A stretch of 64,000 nucleotides of DNA, from NCBI GenBank assembly GCA_016647705.1, contig CM028333.1, positions 24,794,243 through 24,858,242 of the forward strand, in the 5' to 3' direction. Both the position numbers and the translations under genes were made by a program. Under the pieces are notes generated by a model that made no database searches, was not told the origin of the DNA, and saw only the letters and a program-made list of their open reading frames with translations. Source of the stretch: Eucommia ulmoides. Its lineage: Eukaryota; Streptophyta; Magnoliopsida; Garryales; Eucommiaceae. The first letter of the stretch is position 1. Every line of letters starts with the position of its first letter. Positions 53,001-60,609 of this stretch are shown here, one piece after another.

Positions 53001-55936
53001 ACGCATCCCGTGACCGACCGGGGTTCCATGTACGATTTCTTGAGGCTGGTTTCGAGATCTGTGAATATCGCAGCTGTCCAGTTGTAATTTGCCATGTCTT
53101 CAATCGTTTCAACATAGCGAACCAACGATTTCTGGACCTGCTGGCCAGTTGTTGCAAAGAAGCACGTGGTCATCAGGTGTAGAATAACCATGCGCACAAC
53201 ATCCTATACTGTTTCATTGTCCGTGGCATTCACATTCGCTTGCACTTGTGATCTTAAATATGCAACACTAAACTCGCGGTCTGCAAATGTCAGCTTGGAC
53301 ATGAAGGGAGAGTCGGATTTTGTGTAGCGACTCAAAACAATGGGTTCTTTGCCCGTTGCTATCCCAAATATAAGCTGGATGTCAAGCGGGGTTATCCGGA
53401 TGAGCCTGCCTCCTATCCTAAACCCCCCACGTGCAGGGTTGTAGCATCGGATGATCATTTCAATGAGATCATCATTTTTGTGGACGTTTTCAAGCGTCAC
53501 TCGCTGCTCATATAATGTTTCGAATATTTTTGCGAATGGGGTCCTGCCAGCAGCGTCTTATGCTGATCATTGAGTTTGCACTCTTTCAGCAATTCATACG
53601 TCTGCTTAAGGTTGGAGCGATAAAGGAATGTCCTCTGGCTCGAGCTTTCCTTTTTCGGTTTCTTAAGGAGTTTTACTGCAAGAACGACAGGGAAACACAG
53701 TTAATGCACATTACAAGCCACACGTTAACGTTAAAGTAGTCATCCATATCCCTCGTTACATAACAAAAACAGGCAACTATTTACGTTAACGTTAACGCAC
53801 AACAATAAATGCGTTAACGTTAACGCATTTTTTTCAAAAATCAGAATGTCGTACCAGATTTGAGAAAAATACCGACGAGTAACGCAAAACGGTCCCCTCC
53901 CTTTTTTAAGGCAAATGTCTATTTGCGTTAACGTTAACACAATTAAATCCACGCGTTAACGTTAATGCAAGACGCAGCACATAGTGGTGTACCAGACAGA
54001 CAAACAAACAAACCTAAATCTAAACACAAGACTCACTTTAATGTTAACGTTAAAGCAGTCATCCATATCACTCAGTACGTAACAAAAACAGGAAACTATT
54101 TTGCTTCAACGTTAACGCACCACAATATATGCGTTAACGTCTTTGTATTTTTCTCAAAAACCAAAACGTCATACCAGATTTGAGAAAAATACCGACGAGT
54201 AACGCAAAAGGGTCCACCCCCTGTTTACAGGCAAATGTCTATTTGCGTTAACGTTAACGCAATTACATCAACGCGTTAACGTTAACGTTAACGCAATCGC
54301 AGTACATAGTGGTGTATCAGACAAACAAACAAACCTAAATCTAAACATACGACTCACATTAAAGTTAATGTTAACGCAAGCATTTTTTTTAAATTCCTTC
54401 TTTTCGGAGGCAAAACAACATGTGGGTCAACATCGCAAAACCACGAAACAAAACACGGCGTACAATTTAAAAAAAAACGTAAAATCAAAACAGGGGAACA
54501 GAGCATGTCGGAGTCGGGTAAAATAGACGAACATCATCGTCTCGTTTTGTGATTTTGATTTCTAAAACGCTGTCGCCGAACAAAAGTGTATCGATTTTAG
54601 GGTTTCACATACCGTCGGGACTGATGGATCCTCGTTTCTATGTGGAAGACGAGGGGGCGCGTTCAAAATTCTCCATTATCTGAAGACGGCTGGGCGATTT
54701 TGGATTATTAGTTTAAGGGTTTCGAAATTCTTAAGCGTGGAGAGAATAGAGAGCGTTTTGGCGGTTTTTTGTACGCGAACGTGCAGATAGTGGAACGTGT
54801 AGCAGGACATATCGGAATCAGAACGGACGCGGTAACAACGCCGACTGTTAACAGTGCGTTAACGTTAACGCAATCCGCTTCTGTTAAAAAAAAAAAAAAA
54901 AAAACACAATTGCAAAGATATCGGCGAGCTCTTTAATTTGATCACATTTTTATATGATTTCATTCATAAATCAAGTATATAGAAGCGGATTATATATTGG
55001 GGGATTTGTTTAGTGCCCTGTTCATGTTGTAGTGGTTTGTATCCTCAGAATGGCATGTTCCGTAAATAAACTGTAAAAGGAAGGGCAAAATAGAAGGATT
55101 TTTTCCTAAAAAATTGAGGTGGTCTGAAAACTTAATACACATTGTACCAGGGTCTAAATTGTGAAGTAGTCTCTAACAGAGGACTAGAAAATAAAATACT
55201 CTTTAAAATATTGATATTAAAAAATATTATATAATAAATTACGAAAATATCTTAATTTAGTAGTTTTCATCTAATTTAGTGGTGCGGTGTCACAATAGTT
55301 TTATGAGAGTAAATAACAATTAATATTTTTTTGTTTATTAAATTTTTAGAAACAAAAACCTGTTCATTAATTTAAAAAATTTGAGAGTGGAACAGCATAA
55401 GGAACAAACACAGTAACCAAACATTGTTTTTTAACTAAGAATTTAAAAAAAAATTCCCCAAAAAGCAGAAAAGATAACGAACTGACTTTGTTGCTCAAAG
55501 GAACAAGATCGCCGAGGCTATTGACAGATTTCTTGCTCAATCGAAGATAAGCAGGGCTCCCACGATCTCTCTCGTTGATCTCATAAACACACAGCTCTTG
55601 AACTTCATCTGTAAAAAAAAAAAAAAAAACGAAATCAATCATTAATTTTATCAATCTGATTTGATTCAATCAAATGATCAGTTTCCGGGTGTTGGCTGAA
55701 AATTGAAATTACTAACTGGGTCTTGAATCTAATGGGTTGATCTGGCTCTTGCAAGTGAATGATCTTCCGACGGCGGAGGAAGTGGCGGTTGTGATACGGA
55801 GGTTCCGGGAGAAAAGGGGGTTACAGAGGCCGAACGGTCGGAGTTTTTGTGCCGGAGAAATGAGGCTGCCGGACGGAATTAGCTTTACGGAGCGGGAGAT
55901 GGGTCTGAGTGTAACAGAGGTAGATGAAGCAGCCAT
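43691..55936 (-). CDS. AOC: Allene oxide cyclase, three exons (join 55936-55717, 55608-55487, 44092-43691)
   Basis: The enzyme turns the unstable allene oxide 12,13-epoxyoctadecatrienoic acid into (9S,13S)-OPDA, the plastid step that sets jasmonate stereochemistry. The three exons splice in frame: donor GTTAGT at 55716 and acceptor TTTACAG (phase 1), then donor GTCAGT at 55486 and acceptor AACAG (phase 0). The product is 247 residues, a normal AOC length. Residues 1 to about 70 are Ser/Thr/Arg-rich with almost no acidic residues, as expected for a chloroplast transit peptide. Recognisable core motifs are [17 protein letters not shown] and NSLGDLVP in exon 2, and [48 protein letters not shown] and the C-terminal NYTN in exon 3. 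I see no stop or frameshift. Intron 2 is 11,394 bp because a MULE is inserted in it, and the proximal promoter is interrupted by another TE. Expression is therefore uncertain although the reading frame is intact. Confidence 0.93.
44402..44410. repeat. MULE target-site duplication, left
   Basis: TTTAAAATA, identical to 55202-55210. Confidence 0.93.
44411..44495 (+). repeat. MULE left terminal inverted repeat
   Basis: About 85 bp, imperfectly complementary to 55117-55201; best matched over the outer 35 bases. Confidence 0.85.
44501..44786 (+). CDS. Candidate 5' exons of a MULE gene (44501-44605 and 44670-44786)
   Basis: ATG at 44501, six bases after the TIR, opens 35 codons ([13 protein letters not shown]...) ending at a consensus donor ATG/GTAAGC. 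An acceptor TTATACAG then opens 39 codons in the same phase ([17 protein letters not shown]...SLCLKAKQ), ending at CAG/GTCAGT. Two perfectly phased exons with good splice signals at the TIR suggest the real start of an element gene, probably the transposase. A phase-0 acceptor TTACAG at 46041-46046 opens into the transposase frame. I do not recognise a domain in these 74 residues. Confidence 0.5.
44940..46030. repeat. GTTAACGTTAAC palindrome-rich segment 1
   Basis: Many copies and one-mismatch variants of GCGTTAACGTTAACGC (an exact copy at 45817), plus two tandem-like blocks around 44830-45000 and 45030-45190 sharing TTTTTCGGGTTTTTCGG and ATGCCCATT. No coding frame is convincing. Confidence 0.85.
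46125..48544 (+). pseudogene. MURA-type MULE transposase (exons 46125-47223 and 47508-48544)
   Basis: The N-terminal exon gives the MULE leader domain ([19 protein letters not shown]...) and a Cys/Trp-Arg-His zinc-binding region (VTAECS...CKWRVHG, then NHSCG). A 284-bp intron (donor 47224, acceptor TGGATAG ending 47507) precedes the second exon. The catalytic triad is D in LDGT (47155-47157), D in ISDRHSGI (47624-47626) and E in SNLAESFN (47942-47944), with the conserved C-x2-H (CLNH) between. A SWIM zinc finger ([17 protein letters not shown]) and a terminal CX2CX4HX4C knuckle ([15 protein letters not shown]) follow. Two single-base shifts break exon 1, in an 8-T run at 46740-46747 and in a 6-G run near 47168. 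Start: ATG 46125 if unspliced, or upstream exons may be used. Confidence 0.88.
47224..47507 (+). other. Transposase intron
   Basis: GT-AG intron between AACAATG and GTCTTTTCCCGG; splicing restores the NNGLFPVAF context typical of MULE transposases. It contains palindrome copies at 47406-47436. Confidence 0.75.
48690..49620. repeat. GTTAACGTTAAC palindrome-rich segment 2
   Basis: About twenty exact or near copies in 930 bases (exact 16-mers at 48772 and 49315), in the gap between the convergent ends of the transposase and ULP1-like genes. Confidence 0.85.
50988..52304 (-). CDS. Coiled-coil exon of the ULP1-like gene
   Basis: An uninterrupted 438-codon frame. An acidic N-terminal part (to about residue 95) is followed by heptad-rich coiled coil (about residues 110-320), then a Pro-rich segment, a basic stretch ([24 protein letters not shown]) that could be a nuclear localisation signal, and a short acidic tail. 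A splice acceptor (TGCCAG before GTGAAAGATCAG, about 52290) suggests that the annotated Met is not a true start and that this is an internal exon. It remains open while neighbouring exons are broken. Confidence 0.65.
   Translation of the reverse strand: MHMCQVKDQPADETLAELQMGIVLKEDSNDSINDSPGNEGGDTDVVAADDGYDAMVDDIIGRYLTPLIYHPSLVATQATTDLGDDSALAESAFCIPSAGDLRPPSVSAGTVDDIRRQIEQMQGEFAANKMEKDQTIAALHRVIAIITAANVEQKKEIDNLKALSLQEKENYERSVSNLSARLAKSIGEKRDILTEMSVHDVTQKYKEAAVDTEQADLRRRCKELAQEVETLKKTIETLNQQHANAAGEMKKKYNDLALDLKAEQEINKLLRQEKKEIAKSDVKMRVALNKQIQDLQTKLNAHMQMGGRSTPTTLAVREPQEPQPLSMVMPTDILDAPSPVPMPTSHGEATQKVSSMVGRVKKKERQPKKQGSDFVYPKAKGKGKQKERSNIVNVDELPPAMMYEDNAVLPARNSTTVGAMLVDNDWEKLTVISKEGPG
52310..52700. 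repeat. GTTAACGTTAAC palindrome-rich segment 3 (intronic)
   Basis: Exact GCGTTAACGTTAACGC at 52491, 52518, 52566 and 52593, spaced about 25-50 bases apart; also an (AC)n run at 52325-52343. Confidence 0.9.
53720..54390. repeat. GTTAACGTTAAC palindrome-rich segment 4, with internal duplication
   Basis: Exact copies at 53811 and 54245, and an extended 22-bp palindrome at about 54273. The block 53735-54000 is repeated at about 54055-54330 (AGTCATCCATATC..., ACCGACGAGTAACGCAAAA), a tandem duplication with an offset of about 310 bp. Confidence 0.85.
54391..55116. other. MULE right subterminal region
   Basis: One more exact palindrome lies at 54856. A short minus-strand ATG frame (54677, [12 protein letters not shown] then stop) and a donor-like CGACG/GTATGT near 54613 suggest the 5' leader of the ULP1-like gene. 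No other gene is seen. Confidence 0.45.
55117..55201 (-). repeat. MULE right terminal inverted repeat
   Basis: Partner of 44411-44495, followed by the duplication TTTAAAATA. Confidence 0.85.
55202..55210. repeat. MULE target-site duplication, right
   Basis: TTTAAAATA, identical to 44402-44410. Confidence 0.93.
55487..55608 (-). CDS. AOC: AOC exon 2
   Basis: 122 bp, following a polypyrimidine tract and TACAG. It encodes the conserved [20 protein letters not shown] region and ends ...LSNK before GTCAGT. It is separated from exon 3 by the MULE-bearing intron. Confidence 0.92.
55717..55936 (-). CDS. AOC: AOC exon 1 (transit peptide)
   Basis: The start is the ATG at 55934-55936 giving MAASSTSV; the frame is open further upstream, but family members begin here and the upstream residues do not look like AOC. 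The exon ends in phase 1 before GTTAGT. Confidence 0.88.
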
Positions 55937-56125
55937 TAATGGAGTTATAAAAAATAATCCTTGAGATTGATTATCGGAAAGAAAACAGGGATTATTATTG
56001 GGGGTAGCAAAAGCACTTTTGAAGACTTTGGTGAGGATATGATGGTCAAGTAGACGAGTCCATGCAAGCAACTAGGAATTTTCTTCGGCATTGCATAGTG
56101 GTTTCGCGGCACCATACATTACTTT
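55937..56125 (-). promoter_or_regulatory. Remaining AOC 5' proximal sequence
   Basis: Only about 190 bases separate the AOC start codon from the upstream TE. I see no convincing TATA box at the expected distance, only TTTTTTATAACTCC close to the ATG. The 5' UTR or promoter may extend into the TE. Confidence 0.4.
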
Positions 56126-57521
56126 GGGATAATTCCATTTACACCTCCTGAACTATTGACCGTGATCACGGGAATTCTCTCAACTATTTAAACTATATGA
56201 GACACCCTTGAACTCTTTGGTCAAAAGACATTTAAACCCCCAGTTCATTTTGGATGCCGAAAATACCCTTTGAAAGTCAAAATTCGCAATGTTGACCAGG
56301 TTGACATTTTTTTCCTTAAGTAAAATGTTTTTATTACCCATATAAATGTAATGATTCAAATTAAAACTTTATCAAACTTTCGGGATACTTAGTGTAATTT
56401 AGATCTTCACCATCTCCATCCATTTCTAGCCCCAAAGGAACACCACCTCCACTAGGCACCATTTGAACGGACACTGTCAAAATAAAAACAATACCACCGC
56501 CGAACACTACCAAAACAAACAACGACAATGCCGAACAACACAACTAAAATGAACAACACCACCGAACAACAACATGACCATCGAACCGAACACATTCACT
56601 ACCGAACAACACCGTTGAACCGAAGAAGGGAAAAAGAAAATAAAGAAGAAATCAAAATCGACCCAGTTCCCTTGAAGACCACCACACCCACTGTCCAATT
56701 CGTTGTCGTCGACGGCTGCCACACAACACCATCGTTCGAGATCTTGACCTTTGATTTAGGGTTTGGGATTACGATTTAGGGATTTCGATTTCGATTTAGG
56801 GTTTAGGGATTGTGATGTAGGGATTGCGATGGCTGCCACACACCACCACCACCAGTAGGGTTGTCGTCATTGACCTCACCGCCATCGACACTAACGGTGT
56901 TTTCACCAGCACCCTCACATCCGACCTCACCGCCGTTTAAACCAACAACGTCATCTCTCGCAACCTCCTCTCCGACGAAATCAATTATGTCGTCGTTATC
57001 TACTGCTTCGCTTCGCCGCCAACAATTGGGTCGTCATCGTCGACCTTGCTTTCTACATAATCAAGTGCCTCACATTCAATTTCGATTTAGGGTTTAGGGA
57101 TTTGCGATGGAGATGGTGTTTGGCTTGGCAATGGCAAGGAGTGCAATTTCGATTTGGGGTTTAGGGATTGCGATTTCGATTTAGGGTTTGAGGGATTGCG
57201 ATGGTGGAGGCGGTGGTGGTTGGGTGTTGTATGATTTGGTGGTGCAGAGAAAGAAAGGGGGAGGATGGAAAAAAAAACATAGAAAAAGTGTGAAAAAAAT
57301 AGAAAAAAAAAGAAGAAATTATTAAAAAATTAGTGAAGTGAGGGTAGTTTGGTAATTCACTAATTTAGATTATTTTATTATTTTTTAGTCTGAATTAGTA
57401 AGAGTAAAATGGTCCATTCATTAAAAATTGCTCTGGTAGGGGATCGTCGTGATAATTTTGAAAGTTAAAGGGTGTATATGGAATTTCACTATAATTGAGA
57501 GAGTGTAAATGGAATTATCCC
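56126..57521. mobile_element. 1.4 kb non-autonomous TIR element upstream of AOC
   Basis: Both ends read GGGATAATTCCATTTACAC inwards (left 56126-56144; right reversed, ending at 57521), with looser similarity continuing for about 70 bases. The interior is non-coding but unusual: a Pro/Thr/Ser-rich CACC/CCGCC stretch (56850-57060) and many GATTTAGGGTTTAGGGATT units (56750-57195). No clean target duplication was found (CATTACTTT against TTACAAAAG), so the superfamily is uncertain, MULE-like or otherwise. Confidence 0.7.
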
Positions 57522-57556
57522 TTACAAAAGTACATATACATGTAAACATGAGCGTG

Positions 57557-57682
57557 TAATGGGTAAAGAGGTTACTTTAAGTTGAATAAATTGTAGAGTA
57601 ATGGGTAAAGAGGTTACTTTAACTTGAATAAATTGTAGAGTAATGGGTAAAGAGGTTACTTTAACTTGAATAAATTGTAGAA
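57557..57682. repeat. 42-bp tandem repeat, three copies
   Basis: Units starting TAATGGGTAAAGAGGTTACT at 57557, 57599 and 57641; the copies differ by only one or two bases. Confidence 0.95.
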
Positions 57683-57689
57683 CACTGTA

Positions 57690-59030
57690 TATTGAATTGA
57701 GATGGAGAAAATATTAAATTGTAGAGTTAATATTTTAAAAAAATAATATTGTAAAAATTATTTTAGAAATAAAAATTCATAAAAAATAATTTTTCTAAAT
57801 TTAAAAGTATTTAAAAAATTGAATGCTTAATATATTCAACACTTGATAATTTTTGCACTTAAAATTCAGCACTTAAAATTTAAGCGGTTATCAAACATTG
57901 TCTAAGTTGAAATCTATATGGTACAACAAAATGGTCATGTTATTTTTTTAGTAAATTAAGAACTTTCAGTAAAAATATTAAATACAATAATTTAAAACAA
58001 TCATATAATAATATTTATTATGGATAGAGATTTAAATTCGGAGAGAAACACATTTAATCAATCAAATTATGTATGTCTTAATAAGGCCACATATAATTAA
58101 CCATGACTAAAAATCAATATAACCAGAAGACATCAGATATTGAACTATATTCAAGTTTTTTATACCAATCTTGATAATTTAAAATGTCAAAACTAATTTG
58201 ACAAATAACGATAGAACAACTTGTACATTTTTTTCCATAAAAGTTTATTTACAATCAAGAAATAAATCACTCAAACATAATTATACTTAATCATTATACT
58301 GCCCATGTTTCTATTAGCCAAGAAATAGTGTTAGACCAAAGATGATATACCGTTTATAAGCACAAAATGTTTCAAAGATCTTACTTAGTCAATTACGTAA
58401 AATATATCCAGGTCTAAATAACAACAAATTGAAACAATCTCACCGGAATAAATTTGAAGATTTAAATCAAAATGTAAAACAATTCAACCCGAAAGTAGGA
58501 TAGTTTTGATCGAAACCACAACAATCAATTTCCTCAAGAAAAATTTTCTTTTGTCACAAGAATTAAGCTTAGGAACTTTTCAGGAAGAGAGTATTTTTGG
58601 AATATTTTCTCCTTAATTTTTCTTGAATTTTCATAATATTTAATATGGCGAATTTCAAATATACATAATAATCACTAAATCATATCATAATCTCACAAAA
58701 TCTGTCCCAAGACTTGACCCAATGAATATTTTGGCTAAGGCTGATTAAACTCAGAATTTTCAATGTATCTAATTACAAATAACCCTTAGATTCATTCCCA
58801 TTAAGTATAAAAATGAGATCCTATATTAGTGTAAGCCTAAACAAAGATTAAGGAACATGTGATCAAATTTTGCTGTACTAAATATTGCATCAAAAATGTT
58901 TTTATAGTTAATTTTTTCTTTCATAAAGACTCTTTTAAAAATATTTCAATAATTTATAAATCATTTAAGAATATTTTGAAATGATTTCAAATAATTAAAC
59001 ATTAAAAACAATGCAAGAATTTAACAGAAA
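57690..59030. other. AT-rich intergenic DNA
   Basis: Nothing recognised; no open frame of note. Confidence 0.5.
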
Positions 59031-59039
59031 ATGATCAGA

Positions 59040-60600
59040 AATTCAAATAGATTTGACCCTACTGATCGACTGACCATTGCTCCTGGTTGACCGACTACCG
59101 TAAAAAAACCAATTCCGAGACTTTTTTTGCTTGAGATTTTCGACTGACCCTTGTCATTTGTCGACTGAATTAGTACATAATCAATTTTTTTAAGTCTTCT
59201 GGCTGAGATAATAGACTGACCAGTGGGTATGATCGACTAACCTTAAGATCTTAACATTCAAAACTATTCTACCTCAATTGGTCGATTGCACTATGACCGC
59301 TGTTGACTGAGACTATCAGAATTATAAATTTTCAATTTTAATTAAGACTAGCGGGCCATTTTTTTCAACCTAGTTGACCATTTTGGACAATATATGAATT
59401 TTAAAAAGATAAAAGTACAGAGCACCAATATTCATATATCAAGAAAGGATTTATGCTACACATAATATCATGCAATTGAATCGATTGTTGTGTCATGGGT
59501 GAAATCCTAATCGAGTAGAAATTAAATGATCAAATATAAGAGTTGTTTTACCTATGATCATACAAAAAATTTGCTTTGCAAAATACTCTGAAGGAACCGA
59601 ATATTAAAATCACTAGATTTACGAAGAGTAATATAAAAAATTAAAATTATATTTAATACCCTATTCCTTTAAGCCGATCAACCCGTATTAATATTAAAAT
59701 AATAAATACAGGCTTAAATACATCATATTCAAATATGATTACCTCTATTGGCGCTTTAGTTTCAAAACTTGTAGTTCTTGAGGCGTGATTTAAGTAGGCT
59801 CTTCCAAGAACGTCTCAAAACGATCATGAACGAGCAAAAGAGAATGATTTTCTTAGAAGTAACACAAGTGCATTACCTCTAACAGTATCTACACATAAAA
59901 TTTTGGGAAGAAAAGTGTTCTTGGGATTTCTAAGAATAATCTAACCCCAAGAATCTGGAGTGGCTCTTTCTTAATTTTGGAGGGTAGCAAAATCCAAATT
60001 AGTAATTGAAGACTCAAAAAGGGAAATCTAGCAGACAAAGATAAGAAGACTATGGCTAAAAATATCAAGTGAAGGGGATCAGATCAGATATCAAAACTAT
60101 TAGATCTACGTAATGGAATATTATATATATAATATTTAATATATAATTCCCTTAGGCGGATCTAACTGTATCGACATTAAAACAAAGGGTAGGTAATATT
60201 AAAAAATATTTTTAACTTTATCTCTTCCAGTGCTTCAGCCTTAAAGTCAGTAGTTCTCGAGGCGTGAATTGAGAAGACTCTTCCATGAGCGTCTGAACAC
60301 GAACAAATTGCTACAGGAGGCTGATTCTCTTAAAAGTGATACAAATATCTCACTTATAATAGTATCTACACAGAGAACCTCAAAGAAAAGAGTATTCTTG
60401 AGATTTCTAATATCAGATCTAATCTAAATAATCTAAAATTGCTCTTATTTGAATCTAGAAAATAGCCGGTGTCAAATCAGTGATACAGAATAGAAAACAA
60501 ATCCCACAGACGAAGGGAACTGAGAAAATTGAGTTGGACAGGACGACCAAAGTGCCTTAGCTGAATTTTTGTGTTATGTGCGACCAAATTGATCTTCCTT
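59040..60600 (-). repeat. Copia-like LTR fragments, duplicated
   Basis: GTCGACTGA-type units at 59060-59310 resemble, inverted, those at 18610-18910. Two imperfect copies of a block of about 300 bp follow, at about 59740-59945 and 60220-60425 (shared GTAGTTCT-GAGGCGTGA, CAGTATCTACACA, TTCTTG-GATTTCTAA). No coding remnant is visible. Confidence 0.45.
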
Positions 60601-60609
60601 CCTTACAAG

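Larger units (their letters stand above)
49741..53735 (-). pseudogene. ULP1-like (C48) cysteine protease gene of the MULE, degenerate
   Basis: Several minus-strand exons are visible. The N-terminal block (53204 to about 53735, continuing to about 52990) resembles the DUF1985-type domain of transposon ULP1 genes ([35 protein letters not shown]). It is followed by YWLCEHT and PHLERW (about 52800-52909). A large exon (about 50988-52290) is a long coiled coil with a Lys-rich tail. The catalytic end comes last: NHWTVMVLD with the His at 50328-50330, FYNSIRPR, and [16 protein letters not shown] with the Cys at 49933-49935, stopping at 49741. Such proteases cleave SUMO-like modifiers; here the role is inferred. 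Damage: a 1-base shift near 53540, TAG at 53204-53206, TAG at 50289-50291, and a broken exon at 50780-50950. Exon borders are approximate. Confidence 0.8.
44411..55201. mobile_element. 10.8 kb Mutator-like element (MULE) with transposase and ULP1-like genes
   Basis: Left end GAGTTTTTTATTAAATAGTC and right end, reversed, GAGTATTTTATTTTCTAGTC begin imperfect inverted repeats of about 85 bp, both closing near CAGACCA. Identical 9-bp duplications TTTAAAATA lie outside (44402-44410 and 55202-55210), the hallmark length for Mutator. Inside are a MURA-type transposase on the plus strand and a ULP1-type cysteine protease gene on the minus strand. That pairing is known from Kaonashi MULEs of Arabidopsis and from CUMULE of melon. 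The non-coding parts carry dozens of GTTAACGTTAAC-type palindromes. The genes carry frameshifts and stops, so the copy is probably not autonomous now. Confidence 0.93.

Noticed and set aside
44600..54900. CRISPR-like array from regularly repeated motifs
   Set aside because: The repeats are irregularly spaced palindromes in a plant transposon; there are no uniform spacers or cas genes.
55937..56071. Upstream extension of AOC exon 1 (45 extra codons)
   Set aside because: It is open by chance; the family start MAAS...-like transit peptide begins at 55936 and the extra residues do not resemble a plastid signal.
56361..57097. Several frames of 60-83 codons
   Set aside because: They are simple-sequence readings (Thr/Asn/Pro/Ser repeats) within the TIR element upstream of AOC.
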